Source: Diadema setosum (Eukaryota; Echinodermata; Echinoidea; Diadematoida; Diadematidae). Taken from it: a stretch of DNA of 64,000 nucleotides. Each line of letters begins with the position of its first letter. The first letter of the stretch is position 1. The position numbers and the translations under genes were made by a program. The DNA lies in assembly GCA_033980235.1 (NCBI GenBank), contig CM067065.1, positions 4,060,847 to 4,124,846 on the forward strand, written 5' to 3'. The notes under the pieces are model-generated. The model ran no database searches. It saw only the letters and a program-made list of their open reading frames with translations, and was not told where the DNA came from. Positions 42,480 to 54,252 of the stretch are shown here, in pieces.

Positions 42480-43340
42480 CGAGATTGCTTGAAGCACCGA
42501 GATGGCCGAAGAAAGTGACACGCTCGGGCGTACACACACAACCACAAGTGGCGCGTTACATCACCCTGCTAACGCTATGTATACTAATGACAAACAAGCC
42601 AGAATATTAAATGTATGAAGCGGGAAGTACGTGAAGTAGCAGAGATCACCTGCTTTCCTTGGAGGAAGTAATATCTGAAGTGGCAATGTCTTACCCGCTG
42701 GCGAAACATCTTTCATTAGTCCGCTAAAATATAATGCTCGGCATTCACGGGTGTATCTGAAAGGCATAGTTATTTACCATTTGCAGATGTAACAAAAATC
42801 CAGCATTATGGCTTGAAAATATCTCCAAAATGTATGATCAGTGTTAAGTTATGTTACATATCAAAATTTGAACAATAGTTGAAATAAAAATGTTTTCAGA
42901 CTAGACCGTCTATAAAGTTACGGTTTAATGAGAAAAATAGTGACATCTCCTCATATTTTAGGCTTTCTTGCGAAAGAAAAAAAAAATATATATATATATA
43001 TTTATAAATGGTAGGATGAACATTTTGTTTAGATCATTGCTCCCATGGGCAAAAAAAAAAGACCTTTAAAGGCGAATAGCTGTTTTAGAGAGAGAGAGAG
43101 AGAGAAAAAAAACAATACAAACAACAGAGTGATTTCTATATTTTGCATTCAGGTAGAACACGATCAGCATAAATAAGAAAAAAAAACCTAGTAGAATTAT
43201 GAATAACATTATGAATAAGATGATACATCAAGTATTATTCTGTAATAATGTGTAAAGAAAGACCGGTTACTCTTTTCATTACGCCAAAAGTAGGGTCATG
43301 ACTATGGTGCGTGAGTACCGTGATATTTTTTTTTCTTCAC

Positions 43341-43388
<48 letters not shown>

Positions 43389-44360
43389 ACATCGCTGCTT
43401 GAAATCCCCGTGCAAGTCTTCTTTTTCAAGTGAAAGTTTTTTTTTTAACTGTACACAATTTATATCTAAAGAACATTAAGCATATCAAAAGCAACTTCCT
43501 GAATGTAAGTTAAATCTATCTTTCACGTCTACTTCATTTTCTACCCCACCCTCTCTCCCTCTCTCTCTCCCTCTCTGTCACGGGGGGGGGGGGGGGGGGT
43601 ATAGAATGAACCCAGTTGTGTTATTTTGAGTATTATTAGCTGCCACAAAATTGGTTGATTTGTCACGTAAGCCGGTGCACTTAACACGCACTCTGCTGAT
43701 GTGTAACGTAAATATTATTCATTCTCCCCGTTGCGCACGTGGCTGTGGTAAAATGAACCCAGAATGAAGTGGAGCGCGAACGACGAAATCAGAAAAAAAG
43801 GAGACGTCTTATTATTACATTACTTGAATTTACTGACGCAAGAGACATAGTTGATTTGGCGTCCGCTACAGAAATCTACAGGGAACTCTTTCACAGTAAC
43901 ACACTATGCATACGTTCATTGCCAAAGTGAAACCATGGAAACACCTGGATTTTGAGGAGGACATGCCTATCTTTGCGTCGTACTTTGACATAACGAAGCA
44001 GTAATAACTTCTAAAATTTAATTATATCTTTGTAAAAATAAGATATGAATCAAATAAAAAAAATTGTATGAGTATATTTCAGTTTATAAATGACTGTATA
44101 TACTTTTTTAGTATCCATTTTATCTCAATTTTCTCTGATACGAATACAATGTAGAACGAGACTATTATGTCTAATGAGGAACTAGGGCGTTTGGTATGGA
44201 GTATATTAATAGAAATCACTATATTTAGAAATCAATAATTTGTTTACACATCGTCTACCACCAGTCACATCTTATTCTCCTTCTTACATCTCACAACCAT
44301 GGATTTCTGTGTTTTCCTATAATAGATCTATTATACATGCAGTCGCAGCTAGCATATCAA
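42480..44360. other. No recognised gene; microsatellites
   Basis: A GA run at 43088-43104, (CA)n at 43343-43384, a CT-rich stretch at 43550-43578 and a G18 run at about 43581-43599. The rest is AT-rich. A GC-balanced block at 42480-42760 has no recognised coding content. Confidence 0.5.
43343..43384. repeat. (CA)n microsatellite
   Basis: About twenty CA units. Confidence 0.95.
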
Positions 44361-44362
44361 AT

Positions 44363-45054
44363 GTGACCCTGCACCTCAAAACAAACAAAAACTCGCCAGA
44401 CATGAATTTTTAGTTAAGACCATATTCTGAAAGAGCAGACTTTAAGCTTTAAAATGATGTATAACTCAAACCAAATGGACTCTCTTAACCTATCTAAATA
44501 TTGGAAAGAAAGCACAAACTCAGGAAAAGTGTGAACTGAGAAAAGAGGCTCTTAAGTACAGTGTCTATTCAAGCGCTTAATCTTTACCAAACCGTACTGG
44601 CTGTGCGGTGAATGGGACAAAAAACAGGAAGTAAACCACAACTGTAGCAACAATGAAAGGATTATCAGATTAAACTGAAATTAAACATGCCTCATTAACA
44701 CATTCTGTCCATAATTAATGCCAACTTTCAAAGCAGTAGAGCACTACCCTTTCAAAAGCTATTAGAGTTGAAAGGGAAGAGTGTGGACAAGGTTTTTCAG
44801 AAATGAAAAAGGGATTCTAAAAACACACCTAATCACACTATTCTACCAAAAATGCTCGAGATAAACTGCTAAAAAAACACACTTTCCTGCCCGTTTTATG
44901 ATACCAAATTTTAGTATGATGTATAAGAAGACCCGCGCTTTTAGAAAATATGAAAAAGTCAAGTTCGGCTAGGTTGACCCATTTCACTTATTTTCAGTCC
45001 TCATGCAAAAATCAGTGTGTGCGACTTTATGTTCGTTTTGAGGTGCACGGTCAC
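44363..45054. mobile_element. GTGACC MITE copy B (692 bp)
   Basis: Same family and orientation as 13657-14351, with termini GTGACCCTGCACCTCAAAAC and the inverse GTTTTGAGGTGCACGGTCAC. It is flanked by AAAT on both sides. No coding capacity is seen. Confidence 0.88.
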
Positions 45055-46480
45055 AAATGTCCCCCTAGCACTCCCTACGGAGCACGACGGGGATCTTCCT
45101 TTCAGTATTTCAAAGAATCCGGAGATAATGGAGCTACCGCTATAAATGCTGACTCTGTTAGCTTTCTTCACTTTATAGTTTGTTGTCACATTTCAGTTTA
45201 TTTCATCTCAAGCGGGAGAGAGCTTTCCCAAAGGGTATTGACCACCTTCTCAGAAAAATGGAGCCATTATTTCAAAGACTAGTACAAGGATAACAAAGCT
45301 GTTTTGTATTGATCTATACTAATGAATGCATGATAATTATCTTCATTTTTGGTTGACTGCTACAACACCTTACATATTTTGCGTTTGCAGTTCCATCGTT
45401 TTGATGGGTCATTTTGCAATATTCCATTCGTAGGCGTATACCGAAAACAAAACGGCGCATCCACAGCAAGCTGGTTCCACTGGGCGGTGGCTATTTCCTC
45501 AATAAGTGGTTACCTGGCGGACGGTAATTTGGGGGTGCAGTCGCATGCCACTTTTAATTCGATTCGCCCGTATTGACGCAAGCTATTGACTGAGGAGGAG
45601 ATTCTTGTTTGGGTCCGAGATTGACTGGCCAAGCATTCGCTATTTCACCAGCTTGCTGAGCAAACACGTGATTGGAAGAGTGAAAAATGGTTAGCTGTGT
45701 ATGGTACTTGCCTCATACGGACTGCACTATATTCAACAACCTTCGTGCGATATTTTGACAACGTGTCAACGGAACCCAGTTCGTCTAGTGCACTTTAATT
45801 TGGAGTGCTATATTGATGTGCATGATGTGTCATTTATGAATGTGTCTATGTACGCAGGTATGCCTGCAAACATGTATGGATATGTGTGTACGTATGTTGT
45901 GTAATGTATGAATGTATGTGTGTAACTCTGTTTGTCTCTATCCTTACTCTCTCTTCGTTTTTTTATACGTTTATTCCAGACAATTTTATGCATACCTTAT
46001 CAAGTAGCAAATAATTTTGCTATGTTGGCTCCCCCGCAGAATTTATTTGACGTACACTTCCATCTACACGCAAATTTATATATAATGAGACTACAGAAAT
46101 TAATGTTGATTCAAGAATAGAATAACTTAGCCGAAACGTTCCGAACACGACTGAAAAAAAAATTGAATATGGTTGACAAATGTTCATTATTTACAGTGGC
46201 AGACATACAGTGTGCAAAAGATTGTCAATGTTTATTAATGAAATCAATGAATCTAAAATGGGTAGAATTAAATACGAAGTGCACGCGATCACGGACTCAA
46301 CACTTCTATTCCCTTCCAATGATACCATTGTGTTTGATATTGTGAATCATTTGTATAAAATGATAATAATACGAGAGCTGCGAGGGATGGTGTTTTAGCA
46401 GTAAAGGATGGTGACTAATATTGCGCTCGCACGTGAAGTACACAGCGCAGGCGGACAAAGTTATGAGCTTTTTTTTTTCT
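45055..46480. other. Spacer with a GC-balanced block
   Basis: The block at about 45390-45660 is more GC-rich than its surroundings and follows a TTTGCAG acceptor-like site, with an open 62-codon stretch (45391-45576), but it has no recognised family and no donor in a good position. The rest is AT-rich. Confidence 0.3.
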
Positions 46481-46490
46481 TTTTTTTTAC

Positions 46491-46774
46491 CCTCACAATA
46501 GTGCGTCCGCCACCATCGACGTACGTAAACAGGCAGAACTCGTCGAATACGATAGAAGCTGGTGTTAAAGTCACTACGTCGCCATCTAGCTCCCAGGCGG
46601 ACGTACCTCTCATTGTCGGGCTAGCCGTCGCGTGAAGTGTACCAGCTGTGTTTATCGCATCTGTACTTTGACTTCGAATCTCTTCGTGACTGGAGTAGTT
46701 CTTGACTTTGATCGTTGAAGGATAAACACTGCTGTTGGGTTTTGTCTCCACGTTGGTAACTTGGATTGAATAAC
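46491..46774 (-). CDS. Internal exon of an unidentified gene
   Basis: On - the acceptor CCTTTCAG precedes 46774. The exon is open in one frame for 94 codons and ends at GTGAGG (after 46497) or GTAAAA (after 46491). Entry is phase 1 and exit phase 0. The sequence is GC-balanced with codon-like third positions, in contrast with the AT-rich flanks. The product stretch is rich in S/T and beta-prone residues: YSIQVTNVETKPNSSVYP, TLHATASPTMRGTSAWELDG, DVVTLTPASIVFDEF and CLFTYVDGGGRT, with sequons NSS and NYS, suggesting an extracellular domain. Family not recognised. Other exons of the gene were not found; upstream ones would lie at higher coordinates, overlapping the GABA-B-like locus. Confidence 0.5.
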
Positions 46775-47334
46775 CTGAAAGGAATTTTATGTGAAGACCT
46801 TTACTATTAATAATAAACGTTTGTCAGGAAGCGTAAGAGAAAAATACAAGGAAGTAGGAGTTTGGACAGAATACTAACTTTTGCGGAGCGTATGACCTTC
46901 AAGTTTGATGTGAGTTTGCTGCGAGGCGCAACGACAATAACTACGGTGTTGTGTCAACACTGACGAACGTGTCAATGTCTTGTTTTCGGTCTCGTTTTAC
47001 GAGTTCAGGGTTCAAGATTGGCTGCAATGAATAGATAGCATAAACAGAAGTCGAGACTCAAGCACTCGCCAGCGATATAATGCAAACTGACGAATAACTT
47101 CGCAGACGAGGAAGGCGATATCTTCCGTTGCATGCGAATTTCGTTAATCTCTCTAACACTGTGGAATATTTTCCTTCAAAGTTGAGTACATTCAGAAGTA
47201 TAACAACCCAAGCCCGTGTTGTCTGCTTGTTGTCAGGAGTGTTAACGGAGAAAGCAATTCGCGTAGCGCTCATTATCGTGCAGGATATTACTTAGAGAGG
47301 AAATATTTCACCCTGCTCGTTTCTTGTTTGTACT

Positions 47335-47685
47335 ATGAAGGGTGTAAGGATCGCCGCCCTGTTGGCCGTGGTGTTCATCGCTGCGTCGCCCAGCCCGCGG
47401 GCCGTCGTGGCGCAAGACCTAGGCGCCACGGACGACTTCCGCGATGCCTTTACTGCCACGGACGTGGGATCGACGTTGAGCACGGAGCAGAGCAGCACGA
47501 CCACCAACAAACCCGTGGTGCGGGACATACACGTGGTCGGACTGTTTCCCCTGAACGAGGGACGGGCGGAGTCCTCCCTCGGATGGGGTGTTCTCCCCGC
47601 CGTTGAGCTTGCCCTGGAACACGTTCGCCAGAACAAGGAAGTTTTAACCGGATATAACCTGCTAACCACTCTGAATGACACTCAG
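47335..47685 (+). CDS. GABA-B-like class C receptor, first coding exon
   Basis: 117 codons from ATG 47335 to CAG before donor GTAAGA (phase 0). Residues 1-26 form a signal peptide (basic start, then AALLAVVFIAA, small residues near AVVA). Residues 27-62 are a Ser/Thr-rich linker. The ligand-binding domain begins at residue 64 with IHVVGLFPL, followed by LGWGVLPAVELALEHVRQN and a helix-turn leading to LNDTQ. This is the first lobe of the receptor-family ligand-binding (ANF-receptor/PBP1) fold; the G-VLPAVELA pattern is closest to GABA-B subunits among families I know. The exon is GC-rich and clearly coding. The rest, including the seven-helix part, is not found and should lie downstream. Confidence 0.85.
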
Positions 47686-47959
47686 GTAAGAACTGGTAAA
47701 TTGACCTACAGGATGCTATTCCTTATTTCTTTCTTCCTTTTCGGGTCATTCATTTTGTTTTCGTATATCTTTTTAACTTGGTGTGTTCTCGTATCAGATG
47801 ACTTGCTTGATGCGCTAAAAGGGTCCAACTTAATAGTTCGAGAAGGACTGGACACAAAGGTGATCATTAAAAAAAAAAGACATCACAGAATTGTCCGACA
47901 CTCTCATATCACCGGTCCTATGGACTGGTTTGCGCCTATTGGAATAGACACTCTGGATG

Positions 47960-48070
47960 CAATAGCGGATCCAGGGGTAGCGTTACCGGCGCCCCCTTTT
48001 ATTATTATTATTTTTTATTAAAGCAAAAGAAAATAAAAAGAAAAAAAAAATGGGGGCACGTGCGCCCCTT
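47960..48070. repeat. TIR-like fragment with GGGGGCACGTGC motif
   Basis: GCGGATCCAGGGGTAGCG, then an ATT-rich stretch, then GGGGGCACGTGCGCCCC. It resembles the terminus at 19650-19709 and the GGCGGATCCAGG start of the 170-bp array. In the intron of the receptor gene. Confidence 0.5.
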
Positions 48071-48198
48071 CTTTTCGTAATTCCTTGGGAAGTTTTGTTG
48101 TTGTTGTTGTTGTTTTTTTTAGCTTGGTTTTGGTCTGCAACAAACTTGCTGCATGGCTTAGACTTTGGAATGAATGCACGTGTATAGTAGAGTGGGGT

Positions 48199-48382
48199 CA
48201 TCCCACGATACCCACACCCACGAGTAATAGCCCATGAGTTCGTCATTACAAAATATAGGCAAGTAAGGCCCATGAGCTAGACTCTAGAACTGCCCAAGAG
48301 ACGACTCGTGGGCTGTATGACTCATGGGCTGTAGGCCTATGTCTTGGGGGCTGTATAACTTGTGGGTGTCGGTTTCGTGATG
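48199..48382. mobile_element. Inverted-repeat element with CCCAC arms (184 bp)
   Basis: The left arm CATCCCACGATACCCACACC-CACGAGTAATAGCCC is matched inverted by GGGCTGTATAACTTGTGGGTGT-CGGTTTCGTGATG. CCCATGAG and CTCATGGGC also pair. No target duplication is evident. Confidence 0.55.
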
Positions 48383-48399
48383 TGCACCCGCAGGCCTAT

Positions 48400-48920
48400 A
48401 AAGTGGGTGTCTTACAGGCGTTGGTTTTAATTCCGCTACATAGTGCCCAGCAGGCTTTTTAATAGTGCGAAAATGGCTACCGAATTGATGTATTCACACC
48501 AAACGGCAGCAATATGACAAATGTAATGCAAGTATTCTTCTTTGTGTGTTCAAGCAGTCTATTGTACATCCTCAGGCAAAAAAAAAAAAAATGCATTATC
48601 CATTAACATTCAGACAATGAACAAAATGATAGGTGAAGAGAAATGCGTGCTTAAATTTAGGACATAGATTAAAGAATACAACAACTGCAACAACCATCCT
48701 GAATGACACACACGCAAATGCACGACACACTGCGCAATCAATTTCCCAAAATACATTTATCTCTGCGTTATTGTTTGATGGTCATTATCCCATTTTCAAT
48801 GAGCCGTAAGTAAAATCTTTGTGACGTTGGCATTTTCTTTTCTCTTTCTCTTCGAAATGAGCAGAGAGCCCCCTGCGCGTTGAGTGTAATGCATTAAACT
48901 TAGTTTCTTGATGGAAGGGG
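48400..48920. other. Intronic spacer
   Basis: No feature recognised. A poly-A run at 48578-48590. Confidence 0.5.
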
Positions 48921-48924
48921 AGCT

Positions 48925-49464
48925 ACATTGAAAAAAAAATAAAAAATAAAAATCGGGTGTTAGATGTGAAACACCGAGCTGGTGTTACATTTCTGGTGCT
49001 CACTTGCGGTGTTAGATTAACCCCTTCGGGTGTCACTTCAAAATATAAAACTAATTTTTATATAGGTAATCAGTTATTGTATTTCTTCTTGAATTTGAAC
49101 TTCAATAAGACTAACAAGAACTTTCCGATAAAGTATTTGATTAAAAAAAAAAGTTGTGAATACATTTACACCGCAGTAACACCAGTTGGTGTGGTCTCCT
49201 ATTGAAGCTGGGCTAATGTTATACCATTTGCATTAACACAAGCAATATCAAATCAACACCAAGTAATGTCATTGATGAATGAACACCAGCGCAGTGTCAA
49301 AATTTCACCAGCTGTAGTTTCAAATTAACACCAGAAAGGGCCAGGTGAACACTTTTTAACACCATCAAAACATACTTTCTACGGTGTGGTCCTCTATTGA
49401 CACTTGATCGATGTTGGATTTAACACCCATGGCGTTAAATCTAACACCGCTCTTTTTACAGTGT
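48925..49464. mobile_element. GGTGTT-hairpin MITE, third copy (540 bp)
   Basis: Diverged full-length relative of 1578-2112, with the same order of AACACC/GGTGTT hairpins and the right terminus TTTTTACAGTGT. The left terminus has a longer A-rich spacer after ACATTG. It lies downstream of the GABA-B-like first exon, so probably in its intron. Confidence 0.75.
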
Positions 49465-49521
49465 ATAATCGATAACAGTAGTGTGATAATCATAGTTGAA
49501 GGCGCTTACGTGTGTTTGCAG

Positions 49522-49601
49522 GTAGATCATCGTCTGGAAACACTTTTGAACAATCGACAGAACTCAAGCGTCAATTTCTTTTATCTGAATGATCTTTATG
49601 T
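49522..49601 (+). other. Weak candidate for a second receptor exon
   Basis: The acceptor GTGTGTTTGCAG is followed by an open stretch in phase 0, compatible with the donor at 47686 (VDHRLETLLNNRQNSSVNFF, then YLNDLY). It lacks the cysteine usually found at this place in the family, has only a poor donor (GTGGGG), and runs into a SINE. Confidence 0.15.
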
Positions 49602-49857
49602 GGGGGCGCTGTGGCATAGTGGATAAGACTCCCGACTCCCGATCAGAGGACCCCAGTTCGAATCCCGCCCAACGCTTACCTCCTTGGGCAAGATGCTTTT
49701 ACCCACCATGTCCCTCTCAAACCAGGTGTATATGAGTACCTGGCAAGGCTAGGGTAATGATAATGGCAGGGCCCTCTGGTAGAGCAGTGGTGTAACACTG
49801 AAGAGGTTACCCTGGGTAAATAAGACCGTATTATCGTTAATATTATTATTATATTAC
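49602..49857 (+). mobile_element. tRNA-derived SINE copy 1
   Basis: The head GCGCTGTGGCATAGTGGATA has an A box at 49612-49622 and a B box GTTCGAATCC at 49656-49665. The body continues CCTTGGGCAAGATG, CAGGTGTATATGAGTACCTG and 'AACACTGAAGAGGTTACCC', ending in TAAATAAGACCGTATT and an ATT-rich tail. Copy 2 at 54671-54967 matches throughout. Confidence 0.85.
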
Positions 49858-49899
49858 GCAACATTCAGTCGCTGGCAAAACGTGGTGTGGGACAAACAG

Positions 49900-52360
49900 A
49901 TGGAAAAAAGAAAAAAAAAGAAGAAAAAAAAAAGAGTGCAAGATAGAGAAAACAGGGATAGAAAAAATGCAAGGGAGGAGGAGGAGGAGGAGAAGAAAGT
50001 GAGTTTGGGGAGTTTGGGGAGTTTAAAGACAGATGACAGGACAATTTTACCTCCCATATTGCACTATACGCACAGTCATATAACTCCTTTCTTTGAAATT
50101 CCTGATAATCTGCCCGCATATTTCATAATCCTCCGTATATTCCCCTTTCTTCTGCCCATGCACATTCCTGACGTTTCGCGCTATAGCGATATGGACAAAA
50201 TCACGATATTCGCGAATAAACTTGGATTACCTATTACATTTGGGGATCTTTTTTTTTTCTGTTGTTTGTGGCAGATTTGCCAGAAATCTCTTAAACTAAA
50301 AAAAAAAAACACGGGAAAAATATAACAAAAATATGCGTGCTGTATCTAGTATTAGAAAGGTTGAAAGGGAGATTAGGAAGGCGGGAAAGAAACGGAAACA
50401 GAAAATGGAGAAACAGAAGCTAATGTTTCATAAAATCGCGTCTGGAAGAGAAGAGTCTCCTTTGATGAGTTTGTAAAGAATCTCAATTCTGCAGGTCGAA
50501 ACACTGGAGACAAACACGAAATGTTGTGCATTTATGTGTGTATGTGTGTGTGTGTGTGTGTGTGTGCTTGTGTTTGTGTGTGTTTTTTTTTTTTTAATAA
50601 TCCGATTGTGCTAGTTTGTGAATGCGAAAAAAACACCAGAATTTCGACGAGTACACACCAAAACACTGTGCCCAACAAGCTGAAAAACGACAAACAACCC
50701 TTTTCCCCCTCGCCATTTGTTTTGACAAACACAGCGATGCTCTACTCGTTTTTTTTATTATTATTATATTGACAGTTAAAACGAAAACAGATTTGCAAGG
50801 GGATCTTAACGTTACGAAAACGATACAAAATACTATGAACAGGACAAGTGTATAATATAAATGATGTAGATCCTCTTGTCTCTTCATGAATATGTGGTTT
50901 ACGTAGAGATGATGGTATGTAAATCGCTTCATCTTATAATCTCTTCTGTCTTCACCTTGCGTCTGGTGTTCTCTTCAAGACACCTCGACTCTTAGCCGAC
51001 AATTATGCATGCTTGTGAACTTGTAATGAACCTACAACCCGTCCGGAGAAAATACATACCTGTTTATACATGTAACGGTCTTTGCGGTAACACGTGGGTA
51101 AGTGCTGCGCAGCCTTTATGCAGATTGAATCTTTTGCGAAGTCTATTACCCGTTTCTTACAAAGTTGAGCCGAGTAGTTGAGCCATCTTCACTCACTGTC
51201 AGAAATGCTGTATGTAGTAAACATCCGTTATGCGTTAGGCCTATGGTAATTGCTATCATCAATACCGTGTGTGTTTGTGTGAGGGTGTGACAAAACAACA
51301 TACGATGATGATTATGATGGTTGTGCTGATCGCGGTGTTGTTGATGATGATGATAATGTGTATGGAGGAGGAGTCGAAAATGTGTTTGTTGTGTAGTTGC
51401 GTGTTACATAAAGAAAAAAAAAATGTGACTCTAGGATTCACATCCTGAGAGATAGTGTGTAGTGATCAACTTTCATCAATCAAAGGTTATTTCTGTCTCC
51501 GGTACGTTACCAAACTACTGGCATGTTTTGTTTATGCGTTTATCAGATTAATGTGAGGAATAATCGACAGTCATCTTTCTCTTTTGAAGTAATTGCTCGC
51601 CGCCTATAATTATGATAATAACTTACCTGCTTTTTTTTTTCAAAACTTCAAAACACCAATCACTCGACTTGTTTTTTCCATTCTTCCTTAACCTATAATG
51701 ATATCATTAAGACTGTCAATATGTTTACACGTTTTATTTGGCATTTTTAAAATTTTATTTCAATAAATTTAGCTCTTCGATTTCATTTAACCCTCAATAT
51801 GCTAAGCCTGTTTTGGTCTACAGCTATGTGCGTTGAAATAATGTATATTTAATTTTGACTCATTAGCAAAGAAATGATTGCTCGTGACCAAAGAAGTCAA
51901 TGAAACATTGTGCAAATAGAATTACCAAAAAAAAAAATAATAATTTGTCAAAAACGTTCCATTTTTAAGCCAATGTAGTATATTTATGGCAGGTGGTGTT
52001 TTCGAACTCAATCTTTATAATTAACATGTTGTGACTCTGCAGACTCACAACACGAAAATATCCCCATTACCTTGGTCATTCGAAGCAAACAGCTCGATAG
52101 AAGTCGTTTTCGTGACTTGTAATCTTCATAGTCACAACGATTGACGTTACCGACTGAAGGAAACGAGAAAAAATGCGTCCGTTTGCTGCCTGAACTGCAA
52201 AATATAGACGGCAATTTTATGGATCTATTATATACTGATATTTATAGGGGGCAAGGTGTAACTTCAACATTACAGTACATGCTCATGACAACTTGAACTG
52301 TTTGAGCGTGCACATTCTGTGGGCATCTACGAAAGCAAACAAAACAAGATGATCAAAGAT
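49900..52360. other. Probable receptor intron; nothing recognised
   Basis: AT-rich. It contains purine-rich (49903-50000) and TG-rich (50535-50590) tracts and a GAT/ATG-rich stretch at 51300-51370. No coding exon with splice sites was found. Confidence 0.5.
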
Positions 52361-52361
52361 A

Positions 52362-52604
52362 TGAAGAGTTTGTTCGCAAAAACCGATAAGTTCATTTTTG
52401 AAGATTTTGAACTACGGTCTCTGTCATAAAGTACAAAATAATCCCTTTTAAATGATATATTGGTCAAAACATATAAAGGTACATATTTGAAGTTGGTCAA
52501 AAGAAGCAAAAATTTTCTTATTATTCTCTTTATTTTTCTTGACCTTTAATCGCAAATATCTCCATTTAGCAAATATGGACTTATCGGTTTTTGCGAACAA
52601 ACTC

Positions 52605-52608
<4 letters not shown>
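52362..52608 (-). mobile_element. TA-microsatellite MITE copy 5 (247 bp)
   Basis: Full-length, reverse internal orientation. The left flank ends AAAGATA; the right flank is a long (TA)n. The termini read TTTGTTCGC as in the copy-3 subgroup. Confidence 0.92.
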
Positions 52609-52647
<39 letters not shown>

Positions 52648-52657
52648 CATACATATA

Positions 52658-52874
52658 TAGCAATAATAATGTCACAACAGAGGAATGCATTAAATGCCAA
52701 TCGTGATTTCAATTAAAAATCCGAATTTTCGGGGGTCCTCCCCCTTCGTCAGGGATGACAGTGCGAATGAATTTTCAGTGATATTAACAGTGAGGACCCC
52801 CGATAATTCGGACTTTTAATTAAAATCAAGATTGACATTTAATGCATTCCTCTGTTGTGACATTAATATTGCTA
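52658..52874. mobile_element. Foldback MITE, 217 bp
   Basis: The arms TAGCAATA-(AT)-AATGTCACAACAG-AGGAATGCATTAAATG and inverse continue as GATTT-(C/T)-AATTAAAA and CCGAA-TT-TCGGGGGTCCTC. Together they cover about 85 bp each side with a loop of about 50 bp. It lies 50 bp from MITE copy 5, across a (TA)n run. Confidence 0.9.
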
Positions 52875-52912
52875 TTTCTAGTACTGCCAAAACGCGGAGC
52901 AACTACAATGTT

Positions 52913-52914
<2 letters not shown>

Positions 52915-52952
<38 letters not shown>
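52915..52952. repeat. (TA)n microsatellite
   Basis: Pure AT/TA run. Confidence 0.95.
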
Positions 52953-52955
<3 letters not shown>

Positions 52956-52959
52956 GCGT

Positions 52960-54245
52960 ACACGTTGAGAGAAAGAAAGATATGTGTTTTGTTTGTGTGT
53001 GTAATTTTTTCTTAATTTATTGATGTACAAGTGCAAGAAAGCTTAGGGCGAGAAAACATCCCCACTGAATGTCATGGAAGCTGACATTTGGTCAAAACCT
53101 AACATCCTCAGTTTCAGTACGAATAACTTACGAAAAAAGACGGATTACAATCATGCAAATGCCCTCGTCACGTTTACCTCGTGAGTAGCAAAGATCTGCC
53201 CGACTCCGTTGCGCGTGTCTGTGGGGAAATAATCAATTTCATAACGACAATTCGGTTTTGCCCCCCTCACGCAACTTCTTTCGACGAAAAGCGTCGCTTC
53301 TGCGCACACCCATGCAGTTCTGTCTGTAATAGTGTCAACAATTAGAATTTGCCAAAAATTCCTCCTAATTCAAACCCTACCTTAAGCGGCCATCTGCTAC
53401 TACAATATATTACACATTCATTGATAATCACTATTGTAGATTCATTGACAGGACAAGTTATTGTCATGATTGTGTCGATTGCTGTATCTGAGCTCCATTA
53501 TAATGCTACTGATGCTGGCGTTTTGCGATGCGCAGCTTTCTAAAGTGTTTAGGCACAGTTCTACCGGAAGGCCCTATCATTATTAATTCAAAGTATTGTT
53601 TCCAAGAAGTAGTGTTGATTAAACATTTTGTTCATCGCAAGCTAACCGAGAATGATTCCTAAAAGATAGCTATTTTTCAACGCCGCAGTGCCCAATATAA
53701 CAACGTGCAGCAGAGTTGTAGTATGGCCAATCTCGTTGTAACAGAAATTTTCCTCAGTTTTCAAAATGTTGTCACCTTTGTATTGGTAACCATGGGTTTC
53801 TGAAACTTAAGTGCATTTAAGATACATGAAAGATTAAGTGGAACAGGGTAACCGCATTGAGTAAATGAAAAATCGAATCTTGTAAACTGTGTGGACAATA
53901 TTCGGCAGTCAGATTTACATTTTAAAATCCATGGTCTTCTCATATTTTTGCCACTAATTTAGTAGAATTGGAGCAGAATTGGGCTCTCATGAAAAAAAAA
54001 AACAGTTTCTATTCTCCATGCAAAATATTAGAAATGAATTAAAAAGCAATAACAACACCATAATCAACAGTACAGCATAAACATCTTAAAAAAAGGGTGG
54101 TTCATTTCACCATCTTATTTTATCAATTATTCCTTCATTACCACACTGTGTTTAACCATTCTGTAAAGAGAATATACTCATACCTATAGAGATTTCCTAT
54201 AGGCAGATAGGCGCTGCGTCCCTTGTCAGAGTCAAGATATTCTAA
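52960..54245. other. No recognised feature
   Basis: AT-rich sequence with short frames only. Confidence 0.5.
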
Positions 54246-54252
54246 ACACAAG

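Noticed and set aside
46408..46635. Plus-strand frame at 46408-46635
   Set aside because: It is the shadow of the better-supported minus-strand exon, and includes a poly-F stretch from a T run.
47058..47273. 71-codon minus-strand frame as the upstream exon of the 46491-46774 gene
   Set aside because: No donor with a phase matching the phase-1 acceptor at 46774 could be found at a sensible position.
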